From positions 1 to 44,872 of the forward strand of contig NZ_FOMS01000013.1 of the NCBI RefSeq assembly GCF_900112685.1: a stretch of 44,872 bases of DNA, read 5' to 3'. The notes beneath the pieces were generated by a model, which was not told where the DNA came from, did no database searches, and worked only from the letters and a program-made list of their open reading frames with translations. Position 1 is the first letter of the stretch; the number at the start of each line of letters is the position of its first letter. The stretch comes from Roseivivax sediminis (GTDB lineage: Bacteria > Pseudomonadota > Alphaproteobacteria > Rhodobacterales > Rhodobacteraceae). The position numbers and the translations under genes are program-made. Below, piece after piece: positions 16,843 through 24,834 of this stretch.

Positions 16843-17672
16843 GGCTCAGCGTCCGCCACGTCACCCGCTACGTCTTCGAGGCGCCCGTGAAGCGGCTGAT
16901 CCAGTCGCACAGGCTCTGGCCGTCGGAACATGGCGGCCAGCGCATCCTGTCCTGGCAGGTGGACACCGGCGCGGCGAACGCCGGCGCTGGCTTTCGCGAC
17001 GGTGCCGGCGACTGGACCCAGACGGTCAGCATGAAGGGGCCGGTGACGGAATTCGCGATCACCGTCTCGGGCGTGGTGGAGACCGAGGATCTGTCCGGCG
17101 TGCTGCGCGGCTACCGCGAACAGGTGCCGGCTTCCGCGTATCTTACCAGCACGCGCGCCACCGCGCCGACGGTTGAACTGCGCACCCTCGCCGCCGATGC
17201 ACTCGACGGCTTGGACGGCGCCAGCACGCTCGACCGGGCGCACGCGCTCGCCCGCGCGGTGCGCGACGCGATTGCCTATGCCGGCGGTCGTACCGAGCCC
17301 GCCACCACCGCCGCCGAGGCGCTCGAGGGCGGGCAGGGGGTGTGCCAGGATCAGACCCACGTGCTGATCGCGCTGGCCCATATTGCCGATATCCCCGCGC
17401 GCTACGTGACCGGCTATCTCTTCGCGACCGAGGACAGCGTCGGCGCCGAGGCGAGCCACGCCTGGGCCGAGCTCTTCGTCGGAGGTCTGGGCTGGGTCGG
17501 CTTCGACGCCGCCAACGGATGCTGCCCCGACGCACGTTACATCCGACTGGGTTCGGGCTTCGACGCCAGCGACGGTGCGCCGATCCGCGGCGTGGTCGAG
17601 GGCGCGGCGACCGAAACGCTCGAAGTGTCCGTCGCCGTCACGCAGGGGGGACAGCAGCAGGTGCAGCAGTAA
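16839..17672 (+). CDS. Transglutaminase-like cysteine protease family protein
   Basis: A 277-residue protein with the bacterial transglutaminase-like N-terminal domain (residues 1-90, starting MRLSVRHVTRYVFEAPV). The papain-like transglutaminase core has a full triad: Cys169 (QGVCQDQTH), His207 (ASHAWAE) and Asp223 (VGFDAANG). No signal peptide is seen. Members may cleave or form isopeptide or peptide bonds. The start overlaps the alpha-E stop by four bases, implying coupled translation. The C-terminus is Gln-rich. Its place between the ligase pair and the Anbu peptidase suggests it processes the same unknown peptide or conjugate. Confidence 0.93.
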   Translation: MRLSVRHVTRYVFEAPVKRLIQSHRLWPSEHGGQRILSWQVDTGAANAGAGFRDGAGDWTQTVSMKGPVTEFAITVSGVVETEDLSGVLRGYREQVPASAYLTSTRATAPTVELRTLAADALDGLDGASTLDRAHALARAVRDAIAYAGGRTEPATTAAEALEGGQGVCQDQTHVLIALAHIADIPARYVTGYLFATEDSVGAEASHAWAELFVGGLGWVGFDAANGCCPDARYIRLGSGFDASDGAPIRGVVEGAATETLEVSVAVTQGGQQQVQQ

Positions 17673-17786
17673 CCGGATCGTCACTGTCCGGCGCTATGCG
17701 GGGGTTCGGGAACGGGCGCGATTGCGTTTGCGGCCCGAACGTCCTAGCAAGCTGTGTCGGGGCGACAGCCCCAGCGGGGTGATACC

Positions 17787-18515
17787 ATGACCTATTGCGT
17801 CGGCCTGCTTCTGAAGGCGGGCGTCGTGCTTCTGGCCGATACGCGCACGAATGCGGGGCTGGACAACATCGCGACCTTTCGCAAGCTCTTTACCTTCGAG
17901 GCGCCGGGGGAGCGTGTGGTCGCGATCATGACCGCGGGCAGCCTCTCGGTCACGCAGACGACGCTTGCGCGGCTCACCGATGCCGCCGAGGATCCCGACG
18001 CGGACGAACGCACGTCGATTCTCAAGGCGCCGACGATGCTGAAGGTGGCCGAACTGATCGGGGCTACCCTGGCGGATGTGCGCGCCGAGGTTTCCGAGAA
18101 ATTGGACCGGATGAAGCAGTCGGCCTCCGCCACGATGATCGTCGCCGGCCAGCGCCGCGGCGGCCCGATGCGCCTGTTCCTGGTGTATCCCGAGGGCAAT
18201 TTCATCGAGGCGACGGCGGACACACCCTACCTGCAAATCGGCGAGCACAAGTACGGCAAGCCGATTCTCGACAGGGTCATCACGCCCGATACCTCAATCG
18301 CGGAGGCGCAGAAGGCGGTGCTTCTGTCGATGGATTCGACCCTGCGCTCCAACCTGTCGGTCGGCATGCCGCTCGATTTGGCCGTGATCGAAGCCGGCAC
18401 GCACGCGGTGACAAGCCAGCGCCGTATCGAGGCCGCCGACGAAGGCTTCGCGCGCATGAGCCGTGCCTGGTCCGACGCCCTGCGCGACGCCTTCCAGAAG
18501 ATCGAAGCGGTCTGA
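17787..18515 (+). CDS. Anbu: proteasome-type N-terminal threonine peptidase homologue
   Basis: A 242-residue Ntn-hydrolase of the proteasome beta-subunit/HslV superfamily. The start MTYCVGLLLKAGVVLLADTR makes Thr2 the nucleophile after methionine removal, followed by the LLADTR beta-subunit motif. The length is larger than HslV (about 175) and fits Anbu. I chose the ATG at 17787 rather than the in-frame upstream start because only this one exposes the threonine. It follows the transglutaminase gene by 114 bases and completes the ATP-grasp–alpha-E–transglutaminase–Anbu set. Purified Anbu homologues form open-ring or helical assemblies with little known proteolysis (established for the family, from memory); the target is unknown. 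Confidence 0.93.
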   Translation: MTYCVGLLLKAGVVLLADTRTNAGLDNIATFRKLFTFEAPGERVVAIMTAGSLSVTQTTLARLTDAAEDPDADERTSILKAPTMLKVAELIGATLADVRAEVSEKLDRMKQSASATMIVAGQRRGGPMRLFLVYPEGNFIEATADTPYLQIGEHKYGKPILDRVITPDTSIAEAQKAVLLSMDSTLRSNLSVGMPLDLAVIEAGTHAVTSQRRIEAADEGFARMSRAWSDALRDAFQKIEAV

Positions 18516-18782
18516 ACTCTGGCCACGCGCGCGACGATCTGTTCTCGACAGTAACCGGTCATGCGGGCGTTCTTATGCGGATTGTTCATCCTTGCGGACG
18601 GACGATGCTGCCGTTGAACGACGGATCAAGGCGATTGCAAAGACGCGGATGCGCAACAGCCGGAAAACTCTAGAACCCGGAGGTCCGAGGTTGGGGAGCA
18701 GTGCAGTAGTCCTCTGATGCGTCCCAAAAGCCAACGCAAGTGCTCTACATGCAGGGGGGTGGTGCAAGTGCTTGAAAGTAAA

Positions 18783-18856
18783 TGGAGGCGAGTACCGGAA
18801 TCGAACCGGTGTACACGGATTTGCAATCCGCTGCGTCACCACTCCGCCAACTCGCC
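18783..18856 (-). tRNA. tRNA-Cys (GCA)
   Basis: The minus strand gives acceptor arms GGCGAGT/ACTCGCC, anticodon stem GCGGA/TCCGT with loop TTGCAAA and anticodon GCA (plus-strand 18822-18824), T-loop GGTTCGATTCC, discriminator T and an encoded CCA. It is a single tRNA gene between the Anbu gene and the DUF883 gene. Confidence 0.97.
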
Positions 18857-18868
18857 AGAGTGACGCTT

Positions 18869-18897
18869 CTATTAGACGTCTGGCGGGGGCGGTGCAA
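18869..18897 (-). promoter_or_regulatory. Sigma-70-type promoter of tRNA-Cys
   Basis: On the minus strand, TTGCAC, a 17-base spacer and TAATAG, with the -10 box ending 12 bases before the tRNA 5' end. Good hexamers with ideal spacing in very GC-rich DNA make this a likely promoter. Confidence 0.6.
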
Positions 18898-19039
18898 GGG
18901 GGCAGCGCGTCTGTCTTACCAATCATGTGTGCGGCGGTGGCATCGCCGACGATCGAAAGAGGCGACTTCAAACAGCCCGGAACCGAAGCGGGTCGGGTGT
19001 CGTTGGAATGCGAAAGACTCATTCATTCCGGGGGACCAC

Positions 19040-19402
19040 ATGGCCAACGCGACCACCAGCACCACGACGCAATCCGGCGAGACCACTGGCAGCACCACGA
19101 CGAAGGCCAGCGACACCGAGGCGCTGTCCGCACAGATGGATGTGCTGCGCAACGATCTCGCGGCGATCACCGACATGCTCGGCCAGATGGGCATGCGCCG
19201 CAAGGACGAGACCGTCGCCGCCGCGCGCGAGCGTGTGGAGCGCATGCGCAGCGACGGCGAGGCACGCTGGCAGCACGCCCAGGCCAAGGCTTACGAGACG
19301 CAGGACGAGTTGCTGGAATCGATCCGGCGCCAGCCCGGCACGGCCATCGGCATTGCCGTGGCTGCGGGCTTCCTCGCGGGGCTGATCACCAGCCGCAAAT
19401 AA
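19040..19402 (+). CDS. DUF883 (ElaB/YqjD-like) membrane-anchored protein
   Basis: A 120-residue protein. It has a Ser/Thr-rich N-terminus (residues 2-24), a long charged helix with heptad character (about 28-95), and a C-terminal transmembrane segment GTAIGIAVAAGFLAGLITSR. This layout matches DUF883/ElaB-YqjD proteins, tail-anchored inner-membrane proteins linked in E. coli to stationary-phase ribosome binding and stress. The ATG at 19040 is the only start that gives this layout; the frame upstream runs through the tRNA-Cys gene. It is followed five bases later by the holin-X-like gene, so the two are probably one transcription unit. Confidence 0.85.
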   Translation: MANATTSTTTQSGETTGSTTTKASDTEALSAQMDVLRNDLAAITDMLGQMGMRRKDETVAAARERVERMRSDGEARWQHAQAKAYETQDELLESIRRQPGTAIGIAVAAGFLAGLITSRK

Positions 19403-19407
19403 GTCAG

Positions 19408-19761
19408 ATGGCCATTTTCGCCTATTATCAGGCCCTGCTGCGCCGAAAGGTGCGGGGGGCCATGTTTTCGCTCACCGGCGGGATCTTCCTGCTCATTGGG
19501 GTCGCGTTCCTGACCGCGGCGCTGTGGATTCTTCTGGTTGAATGGCGCAGCGCTCTGTTCGCGGCCACGGTGATCGGTTTGGTTTTCTGTGCCATCGGCT
19601 TCATCGCAATGGGAATCGGCGCCATCGTCGGTCGCCTGCGCGTGCGCCACGTGCCGCCGATGCATCGGGCGGCCGCAGGTGCGCCGCTTCTGCAGTTGCT
19701 CGAAGGCTTTCTGGTCGGCATCGACGCCGGCCGCAGGTCTCGAAGACCCCCGCGCGAGTGA
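19408..19761 (+). CDS. Holin-X/phage holin family-like membrane protein
   Basis: A 117-residue protein with two hydrophobic segments (about residues 20-46 and 52-75), separated by a short turn and followed by a basic tail. This is the pattern of the DUF1469/holin-X family, which often accompanies DUF883 proteins in proteobacteria and is not evidence of a prophage here. The start lies five bases after the DUF883 stop. Its function is unknown; the pairing suggests a shared role in membrane stress or permeability. Confidence 0.75.
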   Translation: MAIFAYYQALLRRKVRGAMFSLTGGIFLLIGVAFLTAALWILLVEWRSALFAATVIGLVFCAIGFIAMGIGAIVGRLRVRHVPPMHRAAAGAPLLQLLEGFLVGIDAGRRSRRPPRE

Positions 19762-19805
19762 GGACACCGCATGGACAATCTGACCACGGTCGCCGCGAGC
19801 GTCTC

Positions 19806-20894
19806 GTGAAATCGGCTCCGGATTCTCTCCGCGTGCCGCTTGTGATTCTTGCGGTCATCGCCACGGGGACGGTGCTGCGCATCGCAAGCGACATCGTCGC
19901 GCCGATGACGCTGGCCGTGGTGATCGGCATCATCGTCGCGCCGGTGATGGACGGGTTCCGGCGCGTCGGATTGCCCGAGGGCTTCTCGGCGACGCTTATC
20001 CTCGTGGTGACGGTCGCGGGCCTCGCCGCGCTGGGCTTCGCGCTGGAGCCGCTGTTCTGGCGCATCGTCGACGAGCTGCCGACCATCCGGCTGGAGTTGC
20101 GGGGGCTGGTATACCAGTTCCAGGGCGTGATCCAGGGCATCGGAGACGCGCAGGAAGAGATGCAACAGGCGCTGGGCGCCGCCCAGGAGGCCGCGGAATC
20201 GACGGCAGAGGAGGCGGATGGCGAAGGCGAGGGAGGCGGACCGAAGATCCCGTCGTTGTCGGACGCGATCTTCCTCGCGCCGATCGTGCTGGGGCAATTT
20301 CTCATCTTCGCCGGCACGCTCTACTTTTTCCTCGTCACCCGTCATCGGGTCTACGCGGCGCTGGCGCAACGGCTCAGCGATCTCGGCGAGTCGACCCGTC
20401 TGCTGTCGCGTTTCCATCGGGCCGAGTATCTCGTGTCGCGTTACTTCATCACGATCGCGTGCATCAACGCGGTGCTGGGGCTGGCGACAGCCGGCTATCT
20501 GACCGCGATCGGCCTGCCGCTGCCGCTGGTCTGGGGCGCGGCGGCGGCGATCCTGAATTTCGTGCTTTACGTGGGTCCGGCCTGTGTCGTGGCGGGGCTT
20601 CTGCTGAGCGGTCTCATCGCCTTCGACGGGCTGATGGTGCTGGCGCCGGCGGCGGGCTATCTGTGCCTCAACATGACGGAGGCGCAGTTCGTCACGCCGT
20701 CTCTCGTGGGCAAGCATGTGTCGCTGAACCCTCTGCTGGTATTTACCGCACTGTGTTTCGGTATCTGGTTCTGGGGGCCGATCGGCGGAATCGTGGCGAT
20801 CCCCGTCATTGTCATCATCATGGCGTTGCTGGACGATCCCGCCAGCCGCGGGCGCGATCCGATGTCGAGCCGCGCCGACATCGCGGGGAGTTGA
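19806..20894 (+). CDS. AI-2E family transporter (PerM-like permease)
   Basis: A 362-residue multi-pass inner-membrane protein with about eight hydrophobic segments, matching the AI-2E/UPF0118 transporter family. An acidic insert rich in Glu and Ala lies at about residues 120-150, between membrane segments. The motif VLYVGPACVVAGLLL near residue 258 and the C-terminal WFWGPIGGIVAIPVIV are typical. I chose GTG at 19806 because it gives the usual family length. A 12-codon ORF (19771-19809) with its own GAGG box ends on a TGA that overlaps this GTG, suggesting coupled initiation. The substrate cannot be inferred; members include AI-2 exporters and Na+/H+ antiporters. Confidence 0.85.
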   Translation: MKSAPDSLRVPLVILAVIATGTVLRIASDIVAPMTLAVVIGIIVAPVMDGFRRVGLPEGFSATLILVVTVAGLAALGFALEPLFWRIVDELPTIRLELRGLVYQFQGVIQGIGDAQEEMQQALGAAQEAAESTAEEADGEGEGGGPKIPSLSDAIFLAPIVLGQFLIFAGTLYFFLVTRHRVYAALAQRLSDLGESTRLLSRFHRAEYLVSRYFITIACINAVLGLATAGYLTAIGLPLPLVWGAAAAILNFVLYVGPACVVAGLLLSGLIAFDGLMVLAPAAGYLCLNMTEAQFVTPSLVGKHVSLNPLLVFTALCFGIWFWGPIGGIVAIPVIVIIMALLDDPASRGRDPMSSRADIAGS

Positions 20895-21012
20895 TGCGTC
20901 GCAGCGTGACCTTCGAGCATACGCGCCCGGATAATCCACGCTGATCCGTTGCCGGCCCCGGCGCGCTGTGGCAGAACCGTCTGGACAGACACTGAACGGA
21001 TGAGTTTAGTCC

Positions 21013-21666
21013 ATGGCAGACGACGCCAAGCGCCGCAGAATGATGGTCGACACCCAGATCCGTCCGGCCGACGTGACCAAGTTCCCGATCATCGCCGCGA
21101 TGCTCAAGGTTCCGCGAGAGGCGTTCCTGCCCAGCGACCGCGCGGCCGCCGCCTATATCAGCGAGAACGTCCCGCTGACGCAGGATCGCGTCCTGCTGGA
21201 GCCGCGGACCTTCGCAAAGATGCTCGACATGCTGTCGATCACCGGGGAGATGCTCGTGCTCGATATCGGCTGCGGCTATGGGTACTCGGCCGCCGTGATC
21301 GCGCAGATCGCGGAGGCCGTGGTCGCGGTGGAATCCGATGACAGTCTGGCCGACGAAGCGGAGACGCTGTTGAGCGAACATCACGCGGACAACGTGGTCC
21401 TGCATCGCGGCCCGCTGACCGACGGGGCGCCCGAACACGGCCCCTACGATGCGATTCTCGTCGAAGGCGCGGTCGAGGACGTGCCGGACACGCTGCTCGC
21501 TCAGCTCAAGGACGGCGGGCGCATCGCGTGCCTCTTCCAGGAGGGGCGTCTGGGTGTCGTCCGCATCGGTTACAAGCTGGACGGGCACGTGTCCTGGCGG
21601 TTCGGCTTCAACGCCGGGGCCCCCGTGTTGCCGGGGTTCGAGAAACACACCTCTTTCGCGCTCTGA
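21013..21666 (+). CDS. pcm: Protein-L-isoaspartate O-methyltransferase family protein
   Basis: A 217-residue SAM-dependent methyltransferase of the PCMT family, which repairs isoaspartyl damage in proteins. The SAM-binding motif I is VLDIGCGYGYSAAVIA (about residues 80-95), preceded by the PCMT-type segment LTQDRVLLEPRTFAKML. The C-terminal half is shorter than in E. coli Pcm but is the usual form in Rhodobacterales. It lies just upstream of a TolC-type gene on the same strand, an order seen across alphaproteobacteria. The target protein is unknown, and a role tied to envelope export is possible but unproven. Confidence 0.88.
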   Translation: MADDAKRRRMMVDTQIRPADVTKFPIIAAMLKVPREAFLPSDRAAAAYISENVPLTQDRVLLEPRTFAKMLDMLSITGEMLVLDIGCGYGYSAAVIAQIAEAVVAVESDDSLADEAETLLSEHHADNVVLHRGPLTDGAPEHGPYDAILVEGAVEDVPDTLLAQLKDGGRIACLFQEGRLGVVRIGYKLDGHVSWRFGFNAGAPVLPGFEKHTSFAL

Positions 21667-21716
21667 AGTCCGGGCGCGCCGGGACGCGGGTTCGCGGTCC
21701 GACACAACAGGCAGGG

Positions 21717-23168
21717 ATGAAGAGCATGGCCACGAACCGAGTGAAGCGGCTTGTCGCGTGCGGCTGCGTCGCGTTCGGCCTCGCCGCGGGCGCGGCGCAG
21801 GCGGACACGCTGGCCGACGCCATGGTCGGCGCCTACGAGACGAGCGGGCTGCTGGAGCAGAATCGCGCCGTTCTGCGCGCCGCCGACGAAGATGTCGCGC
21901 AGGCGCTGGCCGGGCTTCGGCCGGTGCTGAGCTGGACGGCGAACGCCACCCGCAATTTCGGCGAAGCGCGCTCGACCAATACCACCACGAACCCATTGAC
22001 CGGCCAGTCCTCCACGCGGCAGGTGACCAGCCCTACGGTATCGAACTCGGCATCTGTGGGGTTGTCGCTCAGCCTCATGGTCTACGATTTCGGCCGCACC
22101 CGCATGGGTGTGGACCTGGCCAAGGAAAGCGTGCTCGCGGCCCGTCACAGCCTAGTCGGGGTCGAGCAGCGTGTGCTGCTGCGTGCGACGGAGGCGTTCT
22201 ACGAGGTGCGCCGTGCCCAGCAGACAGTCGATCTTCGCGAGAGCAACCTGAGGCTGATCCAGCAGGAATTGCAGGCCGCCCGCGACCGTTTCGAGGTCGG
22301 CGAGGTGACCCGGACCGATGTCGCGCTGGCCGAGGCCCGGCTCGCCGAGGCACGCAGCCAGCTGGCGGCGGCGCGCGGCAACCTGACCATCGCGCAGGAG
22401 GAATACCTCGCCGCGGTGGGTCAGCGGCCCGGCCCGCTGCAGCCGCCCGCCTCCGAACCGGAGCTGCCCGCCACCGTGGAGGCGGCGACGCAGACCGCGC
22501 TCAGAATTCATCCCGACATCGTCGCGCAGCAGCACTCCGTGACCGTGGCCGAGTTGCAGATCGCCATCGCCGAAGCGGCGATGAAGCCACGCGTCAGCCT
22601 GTCCGGCAACCTCGGCTACCAGGCCGACATTGACAGCACCGATTACAGCCGCTCTGGCTCCGTGAGCCTGGGGGCCGAAGGGCCGATCTACCAGGGCGGG
22701 GAGCTCAGCTCGCTCGTTCGGCAGGCTATGGCGCAGCGCGACCAGCAGCGCGCCCTGCTTCTGCAGGCCACACGCCAGGTTCGTCAGGGCGTCGCCAACG
22801 CCTATATCCAGCTTGAGGTGGCCCGGTCGAGCATCACCTCGGGCAACGATCAGGTGCGTGCGGCACGCGTCGCCTTCGAAGGCATCCGCGAAGAGGCGAC
22901 ACTGGGCGCGCGCACGACCCTCGACGTGCTGAACGCCGAGCAGGACCTTCTGGACGCCCGGACGCTGCTGATCTCGGCGCAGGTGGACGAGTTCGTCGCG
23001 GCCTACAACGTGATCGCGGCGATGGGGCTGCTGACCGTCGATCAACTCGATCTGCCGGTCCAGCGTTACGACCCGTCGGTGTACTACAATCTGGTGAAGA
23101 CCGGCCCGGCTCGCAGCCAGGAAGGCGAGAAACTCGACCGTGTCTTGCGGGCTTTGGGAAAACAATAG
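21717..23168 (+). CDS. TolC family outer-membrane efflux protein
   Basis: A 483-residue outer-membrane channel of the TolC family, the exit duct for type I secretion or drug efflux. A signal peptide (about residues 1-27, ending GAAQA-D) precedes two repeats of helical coiled-coil segments and beta strands. RDRFEVGEVTRTDVALAEARL (about 180-200) and ATLGARTTLDVLNAEQDLLDA (about 395-415) are the paired repeat hallmarks. The start could also be the ATG at 21726, three codons on; both have weak GGCAGGG or AGGG boxes. It lies between pcm and the PopZ-like gene. An RTX protein, a typical type I substrate, is encoded at the right end of the window, but no link is shown. Confidence 0.93.
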   Translation: MKSMATNRVKRLVACGCVAFGLAAGAAQADTLADAMVGAYETSGLLEQNRAVLRAADEDVAQALAGLRPVLSWTANATRNFGEARSTNTTTNPLTGQSSTRQVTSPTVSNSASVGLSLSLMVYDFGRTRMGVDLAKESVLAARHSLVGVEQRVLLRATEAFYEVRRAQQTVDLRESNLRLIQQELQAARDRFEVGEVTRTDVALAEARLAEARSQLAAARGNLTIAQEEYLAAVGQRPGPLQPPASEPELPATVEAATQTALRIHPDIVAQQHSVTVAELQIAIAEAAMKPRVSLSGNLGYQADIDSTDYSRSGSVSLGAEGPIYQGGELSSLVRQAMAQRDQQRALLLQATRQVRQGVANAYIQLEVARSSITSGNDQVRAARVAFEGIREEATLGARTTLDVLNAEQDLLDARTLLISAQVDEFVAAYNVIAAMGLLTVDQLDLPVQRYDPSVYYNLVKTGPARSQEGEKLDRVLRALGKQ

Positions 23169-23240
23169 AATACGACCAGTCTGTTGTGCCGATTCAGCCT
23201 TCAGGATACCATTCGCGCCTGAGGTGAGATTGGTACGGCA

Positions 23241-24194
23241 ATGACAAATCACGCGTCAAACGTGGAGATCGAGGATGTGCTGTCCTCGATCCGTCGGCTG
23301 GTTTCCGAAGACGGTCGTGCGCGGCTGCGTCCTGAGGAGCCGCCTGCCGAAGAAAGCGAAACGCTCGTCCTGACCCCGCAGCAGCGCGTGCGCGAAAGCG
23401 ATGACGACGGCGGTTCGGCGGAGCCTGCAACCGGCACCGGGCCCATGCTGCTGTCGCAACCCCTGGCGGACACCGGCGAGGGGCAGAACGGCGATGGCCC
23501 TCTCGATCTTCAAACCCTCGTGGAACGTGAGGTCGCGGCTGCGCTTGTCGCGGGAGATGAGGCTCCGGAGGGCGACGCGGCGCGCGAAGAGGTGGTGTCG
23601 CCCTGGTCGGAAGAAGCCGAAGCGATGGCCGGCAAGGCGTTCGATCTTCGGCGGGCCGAAGCCGAGGTGCCGCCGCTCGAGATCGCCGGCGGCGTGGATG
23701 TCGGGGACGGCGCGCCCGAGGGCGCGGACGGAGCCGGCGAGGCGTCGGACGGGAAAGGCGTGGCCGGCGACCTCGAAGGAGGGCAGGCCAATGAGGCGCC
23801 GTCGGAAGGCGTCCAGACCGGGCTGGAACCGCGCTCCGATACGGAGGCTGCGCGTGCGGCGCAAGAAGCCGCACATGTCCTCTTCCAGGCAGAGCGCGCT
23901 GGACCGGGCAAGTCGGCGCAATCGCTCGAAGACAAGATCTCCGAACTCGAGGCCATGATCGATCAGTCCGACGACGGGTCGGACACCGCCGCCCGGGATA
24001 TGCGCCAGCAGGATCCGCTCCCCGGATTGTCGCCCGCCTCGGCGCCGCCGGATGCGGAAGCGCTGCGCGAGATCGTGGCCGATATCGTCCGGCAGGAACT
24101 TCAGGGCGCCTTGGGCGAGCGCATCACCCGCAACGTCCGCAAGCTGGTGCGCCGGGAGATTCAGCGCGCCTTGGCGGAGGTCGATGCGGAGTAA
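23241..24194 (+). CDS. PopZ-like (DUF2497-like) acidic disordered protein
   Basis: A 317-residue protein with three parts. Residues about 8-25 (VEIEDVLSSIRRLVSEDG) match the N-terminal helix of PopZ, usually EEILASIRRIISEDE. Residues about 26-265 are acidic, Glu/Ala/Pro/Gly-rich and low in hydrophobic residues, so probably disordered. Residues about 272-317 form charged amphipathic helices (LREIVADIVRQELQ, then VRKLVRREIQRAL), like the oligomerising C-terminus of PopZ. PopZ is the pole-organising scaffold that anchors the chromosome origin. In Caulobacter popZ also follows a TolC-type gene (from memory), which supports orthology. No catalytic motif is present. The C-terminal sequence is divergent, so this remains a candidate. 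Confidence 0.6.
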   Translation: MTNHASNVEIEDVLSSIRRLVSEDGRARLRPEEPPAEESETLVLTPQQRVRESDDDGGSAEPATGTGPMLLSQPLADTGEGQNGDGPLDLQTLVEREVAAALVAGDEAPEGDAAREEVVSPWSEEAEAMAGKAFDLRRAEAEVPPLEIAGGVDVGDGAPEGADGAGEASDGKGVAGDLEGGQANEAPSEGVQTGLEPRSDTEAARAAQEAAHVLFQAERAGPGKSAQSLEDKISELEAMIDQSDDGSDTAARDMRQQDPLPGLSPASAPPDAEALREIVADIVRQELQGALGERITRNVRKLVRREIQRALAEVDAE

Positions 24195-24230
24195 GGCGCC
24201 GCCCGTGGCGCCGATGGCCGTTTGGACATG

Positions 24231-24258
24231 AAAAAAGCGCGCCCCGCGGGGCGCGCCA
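24231..24258 (-). terminator. Rho-independent terminator of the DUF6280 gene
   Basis: On the minus strand a perfect 9-base-pair stem, GCGCGCCCC/GGGGCGCGC with a GC turn (24237-24256), is followed directly by six T residues (24236-24231). It lies about 30 bases after the stop codon of the leftward DUF6280 gene. Confidence 0.85.
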
Positions 24259-24286
24259 ATTTCATCCGGACGAGCCGGAGATCGCC

Positions 24287-24616
24287 TCAGGCGGCTTCCG
24301 CTGCCTCGGCCAGAAGCGCCGCGTTGCGGCGCTCGCTTTCCTCGCGCGAGAGCGCGACCGAGGTGCGCACGCCCTTGGACACGAATTCCATCAGGCCGGC
24401 CACCACCCGTTCCGTCGGGTCGATGCCGGCGCAGCTCAGGACTTCGCGCCCGTCGCGCGAGCGCGCCCACCGGGCGATCTGTTCAGGGCCGTTGCCGTAC
24501 TTCTTGTCGTCGGCAATGGCGTCGTCGAGAGCGGCGAGAACAACGGCAGCGAACAGTTTGCGGGCACGATTACCCTGTTCGGCGTTGAACGCCGTCCCAT
24601 CCACGAAATCTCGCAT
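24287..24616 (-). CDS. DUF6280 family protein
   Basis: A 109-residue soluble protein, strongly helical and charged, starting MRDFVDGTAFNAEQGNRARK. The sequence looks like the DUF6280 family, which I recall as restricted to Rhodobacterales and highly conserved there. The start is chosen at the conserved MRDF with an AAGGAC box eight bases upstream; the frame beyond it is non-conserved. It has its own terminator and is divergent from efp across 218 bases, so it is a single-gene unit. No enzymatic motif is visible and the function is unknown. Confidence 0.85.
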   Translation of the reverse strand: MRDFVDGTAFNAEQGNRARKLFAAVVLAALDDAIADDKKYGNGPEQIARWARSRDGREVLSCAGIDPTERVVAGLMEFVSKGVRTSVALSREESERRNAALLAEAAEAA

Positions 24617-24763
24617 GAAGTGCGTCCTTGCTTTATTGGTCTTGTAATTCCGGGCGTGAGGGGCCTTATGGGGCATTCGATCCGATTCGCATACCCCAAC
24701 AACGCATGTCTCTGTTGCGCTCCGCGCATGCCTCGATGACGGGGCATACGATATCTGGTGAGC

Positions 24764-24792
24764 TTGCAGGGCACGCATCGGCAAGATATAGG
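24764..24792 (+). promoter_or_regulatory. Sigma-70-type promoter of efp
   Basis: TTGCAG, a 17-base spacer and TATAGG, with the -10 box 42 bases before the efp start codon. The spacing is ideal and the -10 box stands out in GC-rich DNA. Confidence 0.55.
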
Positions 24793-24834
24793 GTCTGCCG
24801 GAAAGCTATCAACCATTGGCCACGGTTTCGACAC

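Noticed and set aside
18463-18717. Frame containing a basic stretch near tRNA-Cys, considered as an integrase remnant
   Set aside because: No recombinase motif, no attachment-site repeat of the tRNA, and it overlaps the Anbu gene end in another frame.
19408-19761. Holin-X-like gene considered as evidence of a prophage
   Set aside because: No other phage gene is nearby, and the DUF883/holin-X pair is a common chromosomal pair.
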